Assembly (NCBI RefSeq): GCF_020616155.1
Contig: NZ_CP085530.1
Coordinates: 991,501 to 1,055,500 of the forward strand
Length of the DNA stretch: 64,000 nucleotides
From: Vogesella sp. XCS3
Lineage (GTDB): Bacteria > Pseudomonadota > Gammaproteobacteria > Burkholderiales > Chromobacteriaceae
Reading direction: 5' to 3'
The stretch's first letter is position 1. The number at the start of each line of letters is the position of its first letter. Both the position numbers and the translations under genes were made by a program. The notes below the pieces were generated by a model. The model had not been told where the DNA came from and did no database searches. It worked only from the letters and a program-made list of their open reading frames with translations. Of the stretch, positions 44,280 through 55,528 are shown in pieces.

Positions 44280-45386
44280 ATGGAGACAACCGCATTCCGG
44301 CAATCCGAGGCCGGCACACTAGGCATGGAGCTGGAAATACAGCTGCTATGCAAGCACAGCCTGGACCTGAAACCCTGCGCCCCGGCGCTGTTGGCCGCAC
44401 TACAGGCCGATGGCCACCACCAGTTCAAGCAGGAAGTTACCTGCTCCATGCTGGAAATCAACAGCACGATACACCACAATGCCGGCACACTGTTGCAGCA
44501 AATGTATGGCAACGGCCAGCTACTACGCGAGTATTGCCATACGCTGGACGCCCTGCCCTGCGGCGGCGGCACCCACCCTTTTCAAGACTGGCGGCAGCGC
44601 CGCATCAGCGACCACCCGCGCTACCATGACTTTGCCAGCGAATACGGCTACCTGGCCCGCCAGTTCACTGTCTTCGGCCAACACGTGCACATTGGCTGCC
44701 CCGATGGCGATACTGCCGTATGGCTTTGCCACGCACTGGCCTACTACATACCGCACTTGCTGGCACTCTCGGCAGCCAGCCCCTTCGTACAGGGCGAAAA
44801 CAGCGGCTTTGCGTCAGCGCGCAGCAATACTGTTCACGCCTTTCCCAATAGCGGGCATATGCCTGCACCACTGCGTAACTGGCAAGACTTCCAGCAACAC
44901 ACCAGCATGCTTGCCAGCCACGGCATCATCAGCAGCCTGAAAGACCTGTACTGGGACATCCGCCCCAAGCCGGAGTACGGCACGGTAGAGATCCGCATCT
45001 TCGATACACCGCACAGCCTGCGCCACGCGGTACGGCTGGCAGCCCTGAGCCAGGCACTGGCGCTGTACTTCATACAACAACGCCCCAGCTTGCCGGGGCG
45101 CGAAGCACTGTATAGCGTTTACGGGTACAACCGCTTTCAGGCAGCTCGCCACGGCCTGGACGCCGAATTCATCGATGTGTGCAGCGGCCGACGGCGCCGC
45201 CTGCGTGAACACCTGCTGGTAACGCTAACCATCGTGCGCGACTTTGCCAGCTGCCCGCAAAGCCTGGCGCTACTGGACGAGCTGGCCAGCAGCCTGCAAG
45301 GCGGGCAGCCAGGCCAATACGCCACGCAGGCCGACACCAACCTGCAGGAAAGTTTGCGCGAGCAGGCGCTACACTGGCTGGACTAA
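44280..45386 (+). CDS. YbdK-type carboxylate-amine ligase (glutamate-cysteine ligase family 2)
   Basis: 368-aa ATP-grasp-related enzyme of the GCS2 family. It has [10 protein letters not shown] at the start, [22 protein letters not shown], and a C-terminal [12 protein letters not shown]. coli YbdK has weak gamma-glutamylcysteine synthesis; the physiological product is unknown for most members. The start at 44280 has AAGGAG at 6-base spacing; the ATG at 44274 touches that site and is not likely. Control by the divergent MarR gene is inferred from the shared promoter. Confidence 0.88.
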   Translation: METTAFRQSEAGTLGMELEIQLLCKHSLDLKPCAPALLAALQADGHHQFKQEVTCSMLEINSTIHHNAGTLLQQMYGNGQLLREYCHTLDALPCGGGTHPFQDWRQRRISDHPRYHDFASEYGYLARQFTVFGQHVHIGCPDGDTAVWLCHALAYYIPHLLALSAASPFVQGENSGFASARSNTVHAFPNSGHMPAPLRNWQDFQQHTSMLASHGIISSLKDLYWDIRPKPEYGTVEIRIFDTPHSLRHAVRLAALSQALALYFIQQRPSLPGREALYSVYGYNRFQAARHGLDAEFIDVCSGRRRRLREHLLVTLTIVRDFASCPQSLALLDELASSLQGGQPGQYATQADTNLQESLREQALHWLD

Positions 45387-46822
45387 CCGCCGGTGCCACC
45401 AATCGTCAGGCCACCGTCGATGCGCAAGGTAGGCTGCCCTACGCCTACCGGCACGCTCTGGCCTTCCTTGCCACACACGCCTACGCCTTCGTCCAGCGCC
45501 ATATCGTTGCCTATCATGGCCACGTAGTTCAGCACTTCCGGCCCGTTGCCGATCAGGGTAGCGCCTTTCACCGGGTAGGCCAGCTTGCCGTTTTCGATCT
45601 TCCACGCTTCGGAGGCGGAGAACACGAACTTGCCGCTGGTGATGTCCACCTGCCCGCCGCCAAAGTTGGCCGCATAAATGCCATCCGGCACCGACGCAAT
45701 GATTTCTTCCGGCGTTTTATCGCCACCCAGCATATAGGTGTTGGTCATGCGCGGCATGGGGATGTGGGCGTAGGACTCGCGACGGCCATTACCGGTGGGG
45801 GCTACACCCATCAGGCGCGCGTTCATGGCGTCCTGCATATAGCCTTTCAGGATGCCGTCTTCGATCAGTACGGTGCGGTGGGTGGCATTGCCTTCGTCGT
45901 CGATGGAGAGCGAGCCGCGGCGGTCGGCCAGCGTACCGTCGTCCACCACGGTGACCCCTGCTGCTGCCACACGCTGGCCGACCATACCGCTAAAGGCCGA
46001 GGTGCCTTTACGGTTAAAGTCGCCTTCCAGACCATGGCCAATCGCCTCGTGCAGTAGCACGCCAGGCCAGCCGGCACCCAGCACCACGGTCATCTGTCCT
46101 GCCGGCGCCGGGCGCGCCTCCAGGTTCACCAGCGCCTGTTTCACCGCCTTTTGCACGTGATGGGCAATTTGCGCATCGCCAAAGCGGGTCAGGTCATAGC
46201 GGCCACCACCGCCACTACTGCCCACTTCGCGGCGGCCGTTTTGCTCGGCAATCACAGTCACAGACAGGCGTACCAACGGCCGGACGTCAGCGGCACGCAC
46301 ACCATCGTGGCGCGCGATGTACACCACGTCATACTCTGCGGCCAACCCTGCCATTACCTGGATAATGCGCGGGTCCGCGGCGCGGGCCAGCTTTTCCACC
46401 TGCTGCAAGATAGCCACTTTGGCCTCGGCCGGCAGGCTATCCAGCGGGTCTTGCGCCACGTACAGGCCGCTGCCATGGCGCGTGGCCACCGCGCCAGCGC
46501 TACCGTGCCCACCCGCAGCACCAATGGCGCGCACGGCGTCGGCAGCTTTGCCCAAGGCAAACGGGCTGATGTCGTCAGAGTAGGCAAAAGCAGTCTTGTC
46601 GCCAGCGACGGCGCGCACGCCCACGCCCTGGTCGATACTGAAGCTGCCTGCTTTCACAATGCCTTCTTCCAGGCTCCAGCCTTCGCTGCGGGTGTACTGG
46701 AAATACAGGTCGGCGTAATCCACCTGGTGGCCCAGCATGCGGCCCAAGGTGGCATCGATCACGCCTTCGTTCACACCGTAAGGTGCCAGCAGCAGCTGCT
46801 CGGCAATGGCTATTTGGCTCAT
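45383..46822 (-). CDS. tldD: Metalloprotease TldD
   Basis: 479-aa subunit of the TldD/TldE (PmbA) protease that degrades unfolded peptides and matures some modified peptides. The zinc motif is [11 protein letters not shown], with the C-terminal Cys ligand in [15 protein letters not shown]. Length matches the family (481 in E. coli). TldE/PmbA is not in this window. It lies 11 bases after the nitrilase gene; the yhdP-nitrilase-tldD order is widespread in proteobacteria. Confidence 0.95.
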   Translation of the reverse strand: MSQIAIAEQLLLAPYGVNEGVIDATLGRMLGHQVDYADLYFQYTRSEGWSLEEGIVKAGSFSIDQGVGVRAVAGDKTAFAYSDDISPFALGKAADAVRAIGAAGGHGSAGAVATRHGSGLYVAQDPLDSLPAEAKVAILQQVEKLARAADPRIIQVMAGLAAEYDVVYIARHDGVRAADVRPLVRLSVTVIAEQNGRREVGSSGGGGRYDLTRFGDAQIAHHVQKAVKQALVNLEARPAPAGQMTVVLGAGWPGVLLHEAIGHGLEGDFNRKGTSAFSGMVGQRVAAAGVTVVDDGTLADRRGSLSIDDEGNATHRTVLIEDGILKGYMQDAMNARLMGVAPTGNGRRESYAHIPMPRMTNTYMLGGDKTPEEIIASVPDGIYAANFGGGQVDITSGKFVFSASEAWKIENGKLAYPVKGATLIGNGPEVLNYVAMIGNDMALDEGVGVCGKEGQSVPVGVGQPTLRIDGGLTIGGTGG

Positions 46823-46833
46823 GTCTTGTTCTT

Positions 46834-47643
46834 TCAGGAAAACACGCGGTGATCCAGCGCCGGCAGGCGGCTACGCACCGAGTGTAGGGTATTCGGGTCG
46901 ATCTCGCCCACAACCACGCCTTCGCCTTTGCCGATCTGGGCCACGATATTGCCCCAAGGGTCGATCAGCAGACTCTGGCCATGCGTGTGGCGGCCATTTT
47001 CGTGTTCGCCGCCCTGTGCCGACGCCAGCACATAGCACTGGTTTTCAATAGCACGGGCACGCAGCAGCACCTCCCAGTGCGCCGCACCGGTGGTGGCGGT
47101 AAAGGCGGCGGGCAGCACCAGCAGGTCAAACGGGGCCATGAGGCGGAACAGCTCGGGAAAGCGCAGATCGTAGCAGATACCAAAGGCAATATCGGCCAGC
47201 GGCGTGCTGGCGCGCAGCGGTTCGGTGCCAGCCAGGATGCTGTCGGACTCGCAATAGCGCTCACCCTGCCCGGTAAAACCGAACAGGTGAATCTTGTCGT
47301 AACGGCTGTGCACGCTACCATCCGGCGCGTACAGCAGCAGGGTATTGTAGACGCGGCCATCGTCCGGGCAAGCCAGCGGGATGGTGCCGCCCACCAGCCA
47401 CACGCCGTTATCGCGCGCCATGGCAGACAGCGCCGCCTGCAGCGGGCCGCTACCGTAGGCTTCACGTATCGCGACCTTGTCGCCATCCTGGCGGCCCATC
47501 AGGCAAAAATACTCGGGCAATACCACCAGCTGCGCGCCCTGGGCAGCGGCCTCGGCCACTAGCTGCGCGGCACGCGCAATATTGCGCTGTGGCTCGGTAC
47601 CCGACACCATCTGCACAGCGGCAACCTTGAAAGCTTTATCCAT
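46834..47643 (-). CDS. Carbon-nitrogen hydrolase (Nit1/Nit2-like amidase)
   Basis: 269-aa nitrilase-superfamily amidase. The catalytic triad is visible: E44 (LPEYF), K117 (YDKIHLF) and C157 ([10 protein letters not shown]). Close relatives hydrolyse deaminated glutathione or omega-amides. Conserved neighbourhood between yhdP (15 bases) and tldD (11 bases). Confidence 0.92.
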   Translation of the reverse strand: MDKAFKVAAVQMVSGTEPQRNIARAAQLVAEAAAQGAQLVVLPEYFCLMGRQDGDKVAIREAYGSGPLQAALSAMARDNGVWLVGGTIPLACPDDGRVYNTLLLYAPDGSVHSRYDKIHLFGFTGQGERYCESDSILAGTEPLRASTPLADIAFGICYDLRFPELFRLMAPFDLLVLPAAFTATTGAAHWEVLLRARAIENQCYVLASAQGGEHENGRHTHGQSLLIDPWGNIVAQIGKGEGVVVGEIDPNTLHSVRSRLPALDHRVFS

Positions 47644-47658
47644 CTCGACACTCCAGCA

Positions 47659-50600
47659 TCAGGGGGCAGCAGGCGCTGCCACCGGTTTGTTTTCTACCCA
47701 TTGCCCAACCTTGCGCACCTGCGGGTCGGTAAGGCTGCCGGTGACTTCGTAATCGAATGACAATATCTGGCTCACCGGGTCTTTCAGCAGCTTTTGCGCG
47801 GCAAAGGTAATGGCACCCAGCACCGGGTTCAGCAAGGAGGCGCCGGTGAGTACCGCCACTCCTTCCGACAGGGTGGGGGTAATCCGCACCGCTACCTGCT
47901 GACGGTTATTGGCCAGGTCGGCCTCGCCCTGCAAGGTAACTTTCGCCGCAGGCCCCTGCAATAGCACATTGCTGGAGCGGAATACCCCGGCGTCGATCTC
48001 GGCGCTGCCCGTCAGGCTGTCAAACGCAAAGCCGCTGCTGAATACATCGGTGAAATCCAGGCGGATACGCCGCGATAGCGACTGCAGGCTCAGCACCCCC
48101 AGCAGGCGGGCGGCGCCCGGGTCGATCTGGGCAAAGCGCCCCTTGCGCAGGTCCAGCTTCACGCTGCCGCTCATGCGGGCTAGGTCAAACGCCGCCGCGT
48201 GGCCCAGCCAGTTTACCCGGCCGTTCAGCTCGCCCTCGCCGCCTACCAGCGCGTCGGGCACACCCAGACGGGCCAACAGGGCGCCAGCGTTCTGACTGTT
48301 GGCCGCAAAGCTGATTTCCGTGCGGCGGGCGCCGCTGCTTTTACCCTCCGGCGCGGCACCGCTCATGGTGAGCTTGCCTTCCGGCGTTTGCAGCAGCACT
48401 TCATCCAGCAACCACAGCTGCGGCTGATGCTGGGCCTTCAGGCTGAGGCTGCCCAGTACCTTGTCTTTCCACTGCAAGGCGGCAATATCGACATCCAGGC
48501 CAGGAATGGTAATTTCCGGCTCCGCCTCGCTAGCCGCTGGCTGCCCATCGTCTTCCAGCGGCAAGGCCAGGTGTGCCAGCCGCGCTTGCAGCCTGCCCTT
48601 GCCACGCGGCATGTATTGCAGCGTGCCTGATACTTCGCGTGCCTTGATGTTCAGCGCTACCGGGCTCTCGCCGCCATGCCAGCCCAGTGCGGCCTGCACA
48701 TTGTTCAGTACTTTGCCCTGCGCCATGAAGCGTGGCGTAGCGATACCCAGCGAGAGTGGCAACGCCCACTCGCCACCATCGGCCTGGCTTTCTGGCAAGG
48801 CGGCCAGCCAAGGCGCCAGCTGTAACACCGGCGCATCCACCTTGATGGCGATGCGGCCTTCCAGCACAGGCGCCTCGGCACCTACGCCCACCCCGGCACC
48901 CAGCAGCTGGCCATCATGACCCAACGCTACCAGCCCCTGTGCGTGCTGCGGTATCTGCCAGTCCACCTGCCACCCTGTCTGGGTAGCAAATACCCCTAGC
49001 TGCAGCGGCCAACTTTGCTCCGCAGCCTTGGCCAGCGGGGCAGGCACAGTGGTGCTTACACCTTGCAGGCTGGACTGCACCGCCAGCGCATCCAGATTAT
49101 TACTAACGGTAAAGTCGGCCTTGTAGTCGGTCTGGCCCTGCGCATACGGGGTCAGAAAGGGCACATACTGCTGCAGCACCTGCTGCACATCCACCTGGCC
49201 CTGGCTGGTGAACTGCATGCGGCCGCGCGCATCCAGGCTAGCCTGCAGGCGGCTGCGCCCGCCAAACGCGCGGTAGTCTATGCCCGGGCTGGCAATACCA
49301 TGCTCGTTAAAATGCAACACCCCCTGGATATCAGTCAGTTGCGGCAGCGGCAAGCTACGCAGCTGCAGCGTATTCCCCGCCAGACTTACATCACCGCTGA
49401 CCCGGGTTTTCTCAGCGTCATCCAGCGGTATGGCCAGGCCAAGCTTGAGTTTGCCCGGGCCGCTGGCATCCAGCGTAGACAAAAAGCCGCCCAGCCAGCC
49501 ATCTACCGGGCTTAGGCGCGTATAGCCCAGCATGGTAGCGAGCTCGCCATCAGCCAGGCCCGCTATCTGCAAGGTTTGCGTGTCTTTCATGGTGTCAGGC
49601 AAACGTACCTGCACCTGCTGCAAGCGAATGCCCGCGGTACTAGCCCGCGTCGCCGCCACTTCGATGGCGTCATTGCGCATGCGGTATTCACCATCGATGC
49701 CATCGATCAACGGCCAGGCCGGGTCAAAGCGCAGCTTGCCACCGGCCACGCGCGCATCCACGGTAAAGCGCCCGCCCACCCCACCGGCAAACGGGAACTG
49801 CATCACATCGCCCTGCAGCGTGGCACGCACCTGGCGCGCCTGCCCACCTTGCAAGGCAGCTTGCAGCCAGGCCAGCGTGTCAGCACCAATAAGCTGCGGC
49901 AGATAGGCCGGCACGCGATTGATGGCCACGTTGTCGATCGCCAACTGCAAATCGCTTTGGCTGGCGCCTTGCCCGGGCAGGCGCACCTGCCCCTGCAAGC
50001 GGGCACTGAAATCCGGCGTCGCCACGGCCAGCGCCGGGATAGCCAGCTGCCAGCCTGCACCCTGTCGCTGCCAGCGCAGTTCGCCCTCGCCACCCAGAAT
50101 ACGCAGTGGCTGTTTGAGCTGGCCAGGCAGCGCCAGCTGCATGGGGCTGACCACCAGGCTGAGCTGCCCTTGCTGGCTACCGGCCAGCAGCTCGCCAGAC
50201 AAGCCGCCCGTCAGCGTCATGTTGGCCGCATCGGTTTGCGGTGCCAGCTCGCTAAAACGTGTCTTGAACAAATACTGTCGCGGCTGCTGCAGCGGCCCCT
50301 GCCACTGCCAGCGCATGCCCTGCAACTGACCTTGCAGCTGACGGATGGCGCTATCGGCTACCGCCGGCACGTGTGGCCGCAATAGCGGCAGCACCGGTGC
50401 CAGCTGCAAACCGCTGGCTTCGACAAAGCCACCTTGCGTATCGTGCCAGCGTGCGCTTACCGCAGCATCCTGCAGCAGGCTGCCAAAAAGGGTTTGCAGG
50501 TATAAGTGTTTGGCCGACAGCTGGTGCTGGCCCGCAGCCGGGCTGCGGTAATCCACCTCGCCCGCCAGCCGCGGCAGCGCCGTGGCCTTTTCGCCAGGCA

Positions 50601-51540
50601 GCCCCAGCGCGGCATTTTCCAGCTGCCATTTACCCTGTAGCGAGGTTAGCCGACCGGCCTCGAAGGCCAGCTGCACTTGCGACGAGGCTGCCCCGCCGGC
50701 CGACAACGGCGAGCCCGGCCAGTAGCGCTGCAGCCAGTTCAGCTGCTGCGCATCGGCCTGCAGTGTGGCGCTGCCATGCCACTGCGGCCAGTCACGCAGG
50801 CGGCTACCTTGCCAGCTGGCGTCAAAATCCACGTGCGACAGCTGGCTGGCCGCCGGCAAGGCCACTGCCCGCAAGCGGTGTCCCAGCAGGGTATTGTTCA
50901 AGGTGGCGGTGAGCTGGCGCGCCGTAAAAGCCGGCAGGCCCAGCAAGTGATCTTGCCAGGAGAACCGCTGCAGGCTCACACTGACCTCGCCCTGGCGCAG
51001 CAGCCAATCCACCCCGGCGCCATCGCCCTTGCCGGCGGACAGGTCAATGCCGTTCAGGTACAGGTGGCCATTGGTGCGCCGTGACAAGTCCAGGCTTAGC
51101 CCATCCAGCCGCAGCAAGGCCAGGCGCGGCTCCAGAAAAAGCAGGCTCTGCCAGGATGGCTGCACCAGCGTGCTGCGCACGGTGATCGGCGGGCTGCCCG
51201 GGTCTGGGCGCACTTGCAGCTGGCTGATGGTGAAACGCGGCCCCAGCCACTGCCACTGCCCCTGCAGCTTGCCCAGCGACACCGGCATGCCCACCGCAGC
51301 ACTGACCTGACTCGCCAGCCAGGGCCGCCAGCCATCCAGGTTGGGCAGCACATAAAAACGGAACAGCAAGAAAGCCAGCAACAGCAGTAGCAGCACGCCC
51401 GACAATAGCCAGCCCAGCCAGCGGCTAAGGCGGCGCAGCCAGAAAATCACCCGCAAACTTTGATCTGCGTGTGCTGCGGCGGGGTCGGGAGTGGGGGTAG
51501 AATGTTCTGTCACGATTTCGTCATTGCGTGGAAAGCGCAT
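47659..51540 (-). CDS. yhdP: YhdP family AsmA-like envelope protein
   Basis: 1293 aa (E. coli YhdP 1266). A membrane anchor near residues 38-60 (LGWLLSGVLLLLLLAFLLF) is followed by a very long periplasmic chain of repeated beta-strand segments (DUF3971 and an AsmA C-terminal region). YhdP-type proteins bridge inner and outer membranes and are implicated in phospholipid transport. The start is uncertain: the ATG at 51540 would leave one base between it and the divergent glnE start, while a GTG at 51513 (VTEHSTP) is nine codons in. First gene of the yhdP-nitrilase-tldD operon. Confidence 0.93.
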   Translation of the reverse strand: MRFPRNDEIVTEHSTPTPDPAAAHADQSLRVIFWLRRLSRWLGWLLSGVLLLLLLAFLLFRFYVLPNLDGWRPWLASQVSAAVGMPVSLGKLQGQWQWLGPRFTISQLQVRPDPGSPPITVRSTLVQPSWQSLLFLEPRLALLRLDGLSLDLSRRTNGHLYLNGIDLSAGKGDGAGVDWLLRQGEVSVSLQRFSWQDHLLGLPAFTARQLTATLNNTLLGHRLRAVALPAASQLSHVDFDASWQGSRLRDWPQWHGSATLQADAQQLNWLQRYWPGSPLSAGGAASSQVQLAFEAGRLTSLQGKWQLENAALGLPGEKATALPRLAGEVDYRSPAAGQHQLSAKHLYLQTLFGSLLQDAAVSARWHDTQGGFVEASGLQLAPVLPLLRPHVPAVADSAIRQLQGQLQGMRWQWQGPLQQPRQYLFKTRFSELAPQTDAANMTLTGGLSGELLAGSQQGQLSLVVSPMQLALPGQLKQPLRILGGEGELRWQRQGAGWQLAIPALAVATPDFSARLQGQVRLPGQGASQSDLQLAIDNVAINRVPAYLPQLIGADTLAWLQAALQGGQARQVRATLQGDVMQFPFAGGVGGRFTVDARVAGGKLRFDPAWPLIDGIDGEYRMRNDAIEVAATRASTAGIRLQQVQVRLPDTMKDTQTLQIAGLADGELATMLGYTRLSPVDGWLGGFLSTLDASGPGKLKLGLAIPLDDAEKTRVSGDVSLAGNTLQLRSLPLPQLTDIQGVLHFNEHGIASPGIDYRAFGGRSRLQASLDARGRMQFTSQGQVDVQQVLQQYVPFLTPYAQGQTDYKADFTVSNNLDALAVQSSLQGVSTTVPAPLAKAAEQSWPLQLGVFATQTGWQVDWQIPQHAQGLVALGHDGQLLGAGVGVGAEAPVLEGRIAIKVDAPVLQLAPWLAALPESQADGGEWALPLSLGIATPRFMAQGKVLNNVQAALGWHGGESPVALNIKAREVSGTLQYMPRGKGRLQARLAHLALPLEDDGQPAASEAEPEITIPGLDVDIAALQWKDKVLGSLSLKAQHQPQLWLLDEVLLQTPEGKLTMSGAAPEGKSSGARRTEISFAANSQNAGALLARLGVPDALVGGEGELNGRVNWLGHAAAFDLARMSGSVKLDLRKGRFAQIDPGAARLLGVLSLQSLSRRIRLDFTDVFSSGFAFDSLTGSAEIDAGVFRSSNVLLQGPAAKVTLQGEADLANNRQQVAVRITPTLSEGVAVLTGASLLNPVLGAITFAAQKLLKDPVSQILSFDYEVTGSLTDPQVRKVGQWVENKPVAAPAAP

Positions 51541-51541
51541 T

Positions 51542-54238
51542 ATGCCAGCAAATACCGCCGCTATCGCCTGTGCCCGTACATTCAGTTACTACCTGGACCG
51601 CCAGCTGACGGCCCGCCCGGACGAGGCCGACAGGTTGGCCGCACGGCTTGACCACCCGTTTGACGCCGCCGAAATGGCCGGCTTTGCCAACTGGGCTGCT
51701 TTCGACAGCATCGACACCCTCACCCCGGCACTGCGCAAGCTGCGCATTGCCGTCATGGCGCGGCTGATTACCCGCGACCACGCCGGCCTGGCCGACCTGC
51801 ACGAGGTGGTCACCACCATCAGCCTGCTGGCCGACTTTGCCGTACAAACCACACTGCCGGTAGCACGCCGCACGCTGGCCAACCTGGGCGACCCGATCGG
51901 CGAGGAAAGCGGCGAGATGCAGGAGCTCATCGTCATCGGTATGGGCAAGCTGGGCGGGCACGAGCTGAACGTCTCCAGCGATATCGACCTGATCTTCATC
52001 TACCCGGAAGACGGCGACACCAGCGGCCCGCGCCGCCTGTCCAACCACGAGTACTTCACCCGACTGGGCAAGCTGCTGATCAGCGCCATCAACGACCTGA
52101 CCTACGATGGCCAGGTTTTCCGCGTGGACATGCGGCTGCGCCCCTACGGTGATAGCGGCCCGCTGGTGATGAGCCTGGCGGCGCTGGAAAACTACCTGCT
52201 GACCCAGGGCCGCGAGTGGGAACGCTACGCGTGGATCAAGGCCCGCGTGATGAGTGGCGACGCCAGCCAGCTGGAAGCTCTGGTGCGCCCTTTTGTGTAC
52301 CGCAAATACCTGGACTACGGCGCCTACGGTGCCATGCGCGAGCTGCACGCCCAGATCCGCCGCGAAGTGGCCCGCCGCGACATGGCCGACAACATCAAGC
52401 TGGGGCCCGGCGGCATTCGCGAGGTCGAGTTCATCGCCCAGGTATTCCAGCTGATCCGCGGCGGCCGCGAACGCCGCCTGCAGCTGAAAAGCACGCGCGA
52501 CACCTACGCCGTACTGGCCGAGCTGCGCCTGCTGGAACCAGACACCGTCACCGAGCTGCTGGACGCCTACACTTTTTTGCGCAACCTCGAACACCGGCTG
52601 CAATACCTGGACGACCAGCAAACACAAAGCCTGCCCGCCAGCGAAGAAAACCGCCAGCGCATCGCCCGCAGCATGGGCTTTGCCAGCTGGCAGGCCTTTC
52701 TGGACGAGCTGAACCAGCACCGCCGCCGCGTTACCCGGCATTTCGAACAGGTATTCTTCCTACCCACCGAAGGTGCCGCCGCCCACCCGCTGGAGTCCGA
52801 CTGGCGCGATATTGCCAACGTCGACATCGCCCCACGCCTGGCCAGCCTGGGCTACCACGCCCCGGATGACATGCAGCGCCAGCTGCGCAGCCTAGCCTGC
52901 GGCCAACGTTACCAGCAGATGCCGGACGCCAGCCGCAAAAAGCTGGACGCGCTGATGGGCCCGCTGATGGAAGTGGCCGCCAGCTTCGACAACCCCGACA
53001 CCACGCTGCAGCGCATCCTGCAGCTGATCGACGCCATCAGCCGCCGCGCGTCCTACCTGTCGCTGCTGCTGGAATACCCGCAAACCCTGCAGCGGCTCGC
53101 CTCGCTGTATTCGTCCAGCGCCTGGGTGTCAGACTACCTGTCGCGCCACCCCATTCTGCTGGACGAGCTACTGGACGCCCGCGTGCTGTACGCCACGCCA
53201 GACTGGCCACAGTTGGCCGCACAGCTGGAGCAACAACTGGCCGAGTGTCACGCCGACGTGGAGGCCCAAATGGACGCGCTGCGCCACTTCCAGCACGCAC
53301 AGACCTTCCGCCTGGTAGCGCAAGACCTGGCCGGCATGTGGACACTGGAAGCACTGAGTGACGAGCTGTCGCGCCTGGCCGACCTGGTGCTGGATGTCAC
53401 CGTGCGCCACGCCTGGCTGGACATCCCCAAACGCCACCGCGACACCCCGCTATTTGCCGTGGTGGGCTACGGTAAACTCGGCGGCAAGGAGCTGGGCTAC
53501 GCCTCGGACCTGGACGTGATCTTTTTATACGACGACGCCCACCCGGACGCTGCCGACCTGTACTCGCGCCTAGCGCGCAAAATCATTACCTGGCTCACCA
53601 GCACCACCTCGGCTGGCGTGCTGTACGACATTGACATTCGCCTGCGCCCGGACGGCGCCAGCGGCCTGCTGGTGAGCAGCGTAGAAGCCTTCGAGCACTA
53701 CCAGCACCACAAAGCGTGGCTGTGGGAACACCAGGCGCTCACCCGCGCCCGTTTCGTGTGCGGCAACACCGAAATCGGCGCGCGCTTCGAAGCCATTCGC
53801 CAGCAAGTGCTGGCGCTACCACGAGACAGCGCCGCGCTGGGCGCCGAAGTGGTGGCCATGCGCAACAAGATGCTGGAAAGCCATGCGGCCAACGTAGAGG
53901 ATGTGAAACACGCCCGCGGCGGCATTGTGGACGTCGAATTCATTGTGCAGTACCTGGTACTGGCGCACGCAGGCCAGCACCCGGCACTGCTGGCCAATAG
54001 CGGCAATATTGCCCTGCTAGGCGCCGCTGCCGAAGCCGGCCTGATTCCCGCCACGCTGGCCGAAGCAGCGCGCCAGGCGTACCGGCTATACCGCCGCCTG
54101 CAGCACGCCAGCAGGCTTGATGGCAACGACAAGTGCAGCCACCCGCCCATCGAGGCCTACCAGCAGGTTCAGGCACTGTGGCAAAGTGTGTTTGCCGCCG
54201 TCGGCGAGCATGCGGAAAAGCCGGTTCACTTTCAGTAG
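51542..54238 (+). CDS. glnE: Bifunctional glutamine synthetase adenylyltransferase/deadenylase
   Basis: 898 aa (E. coli 946). Two homologous nucleotidyltransferase halves are clear: [20 protein letters not shown] near residue 134 and [20 protein letters not shown] near 641. Each is followed by its helical domain, with [13 protein letters not shown] and [12 protein letters not shown] respectively. It adenylylates or de-adenylylates glutamine synthetase in response to PII, which is modified by GlnD (17676). The ATG at 51542 is preceded by GGAAAG; any promoter must lie inside yhdP. Confidence 0.95.
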   Translation: MPANTAAIACARTFSYYLDRQLTARPDEADRLAARLDHPFDAAEMAGFANWAAFDSIDTLTPALRKLRIAVMARLITRDHAGLADLHEVVTTISLLADFAVQTTLPVARRTLANLGDPIGEESGEMQELIVIGMGKLGGHELNVSSDIDLIFIYPEDGDTSGPRRLSNHEYFTRLGKLLISAINDLTYDGQVFRVDMRLRPYGDSGPLVMSLAALENYLLTQGREWERYAWIKARVMSGDASQLEALVRPFVYRKYLDYGAYGAMRELHAQIRREVARRDMADNIKLGPGGIREVEFIAQVFQLIRGGRERRLQLKSTRDTYAVLAELRLLEPDTVTELLDAYTFLRNLEHRLQYLDDQQTQSLPASEENRQRIARSMGFASWQAFLDELNQHRRRVTRHFEQVFFLPTEGAAAHPLESDWRDIANVDIAPRLASLGYHAPDDMQRQLRSLACGQRYQQMPDASRKKLDALMGPLMEVAASFDNPDTTLQRILQLIDAISRRASYLSLLLEYPQTLQRLASLYSSSAWVSDYLSRHPILLDELLDARVLYATPDWPQLAAQLEQQLAECHADVEAQMDALRHFQHAQTFRLVAQDLAGMWTLEALSDELSRLADLVLDVTVRHAWLDIPKRHRDTPLFAVVGYGKLGGKELGYASDLDVIFLYDDAHPDAADLYSRLARKIITWLTSTTSAGVLYDIDIRLRPDGASGLLVSSVEAFEHYQHHKAWLWEHQALTRARFVCGNTEIGARFEAIRQQVLALPRDSAALGAEVVAMRNKMLESHAANVEDVKHARGGIVDVEFIVQYLVLAHAGQHPALLANSGNIALLGAAAEAGLIPATLAEAARQAYRLYRRLQHASRLDGNDKCSHPPIEAYQQVQALWQSVFAAVGEHAEKPVHFQ

Positions 54239-54252
54239 GGCAACTGTATAAT
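54225..54252 (+). promoter_or_regulatory. Likely sigma-70 promoter of ilvE
   Basis: TTCACT (54225-54230), a 16-base spacer and a perfect TATAAT (54247-54252). It overlaps the end of glnE, with the ilvE ATG 37 bases downstream. Confidence 0.6.
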
Positions 54253-54288
54253 CGCAGCACAGCAAAAACAGGACTCGGAGAATTCATC

Positions 54289-55212
54289 ATGTCGATGGCA
54301 GACCGCGACGGTTTCATCTGGTACAACGGCGAACTGGTCGAGTGGCGTAACGCTACTACCCATGTATTGACCCACACCCTGCACTACGGCATGGGCGTAT
54401 TCGAAGGCGTGCGCGCCTACGAAACGGCACGTGGCCCGGCTATTTTCCGCCTGCAAGACCATACCGACCGCCTGTTCCGCTCTGCCAAGATTCTGGGCAT
54501 GGACCTGCCGTTTACCAAGCAGCAGGTCAACCAGGCTCATCTGGACGTGGTGAAAGCCAACCAGCTGAAATCGTGCTACTTCCGCCCCATGGCCTTTTAT
54601 GGCTCGGGCAAACTGGGCGTGGCACCGAAAAAAGACGACGTACAGCTGATCGTAGCCGCCTGGCCGTGGGGTGCGTACCTGGGCGAAGAAGGCCTGGAAA
54701 AAGGCATTCGCGTAAAAACCAGCTCGTTCACCCGCCATCACGTGAACATCACCATGTGCAAGGCCAAGGCCAACGGCAACTACATGAACTCCATCCTGGC
54801 CAATAACGAAGCCACGGCAGACGGCTACGACGAAGCCCTGCTGCTGGACGTAGACGGCTTTGTGGCAGAAGGCTCTGGCGAAAACATCTTTATCGTCCGC
54901 AAGGGCAAGCTATACACTCCCGACCTCACCAGCGCGCTGGAAGGCATCACCCGCGACACCGTGGTGCAGATTGCCGATGAAATGGGCCTGGAGCTGGTAG
55001 AGAAACGCATCACCCGTGATGAAGTCTACAGCGCCGACGAAGCCTTCTTCACCGGCACCGCCGCCGAAGTCACCCCGATCCGCGAGCTGGACCGCCGCGC
55101 GATTGGCGAGGGCAAACGCGGCCCGATTACCGCAGAAATCCAGAAACGCTACTTTGACTGCGTCAAAGGCCTGGATGAAAGCAAGCAACACTGGCTGACC
55201 CACGTCGCCTGA
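54289..55212 (+). CDS. ilvE: Branched-chain amino acid aminotransferase
   Basis: 307-aa PLP fold-type IV transaminase acting on leucine, isoleucine and valine. It has [16 protein letters not shown], the cofactor Lys in [18 protein letters not shown], and [10 protein letters not shown] and EVTPIRELD in the C-terminal half. Length matches E. coli IlvE (309). CGGAG precedes the ATG at 54289. The zinc-finger gene follows 48 bases later. Confidence 0.95.
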   Translation: MSMADRDGFIWYNGELVEWRNATTHVLTHTLHYGMGVFEGVRAYETARGPAIFRLQDHTDRLFRSAKILGMDLPFTKQQVNQAHLDVVKANQLKSCYFRPMAFYGSGKLGVAPKKDDVQLIVAAWPWGAYLGEEGLEKGIRVKTSSFTRHHVNITMCKAKANGNYMNSILANNEATADGYDEALLLDVDGFVAEGSGENIFIVRKGKLYTPDLTSALEGITRDTVVQIADEMGLELVEKRITRDEVYSADEAFFTGTAAEVTPIRELDRRAIGEGKRGPITAEIQKRYFDCVKGLDESKQHWLTHVA

Positions 55213-55260
55213 TTACAGCAAGACGGCCCGCCCTGCGGGCCCCAACCGGAAGCTAACAGC

Positions 55261-55467
55261 ATGGCCGAACTGAAAGAAAACACCGCACGCATCATCGAAG
55301 TTACCGCCAAGGACCTGCCGCTGCACTGTCCTACCCCGGACATGGTAGCGTGGAACTCGCACCCACGCGTCTTCCTGCCGGTAGCCAAAAATGGCGGTGA
55401 AGCACTATGCCCTTACTGTGGTACCCGTTACAAGCTGACCGGCCCGTTGCCGCACGGCCACCATTAA
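55261..55467 (+). CDS. CHCC zinc-finger domain protein (NDUFS6-like)
   Basis: 68 aa. Zinc ligands are visible as LHCPTP, an internal His (NSHPRVFLP) and LCPYCGTRY, the zf-CHCC pattern shared with the mitochondrial complex I subunit NDUFS6. A gene of this type directly after ilvE is common in betaproteobacteria. Role unknown. Confidence 0.9.
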   Translation: MAELKENTARIIEVTAKDLPLHCPTPDMVAWNSHPRVFLPVAKNGGEALCPYCGTRYKLTGPLPHGHH

Positions 55468-55490
55468 GCCTTTTTACTGACAGCCTGAAC

Positions 55491-55518
55491 AAAGGTGTGG
55501 CCTGGCTACACCTTTTTT
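55491..55518 (+). terminator. Intrinsic terminator after the zinc-finger gene
   Basis: AAAGGTGT-(9)-ACACCTTT followed by TTT. It ends only 11 bases before the waaF ATG, so it may also act as an attenuator-like barrier upstream of waaF. Confidence 0.75.
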
Positions 55519-55528
55519 GCTTGTATAC

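Noticed and set aside
55222..55240. GGCCCGC-CCT-GCGGGCC hairpin after ilvE
   Set aside because: No T-run follows, so not called as a terminator; it may weakly attenuate but there is no further support.
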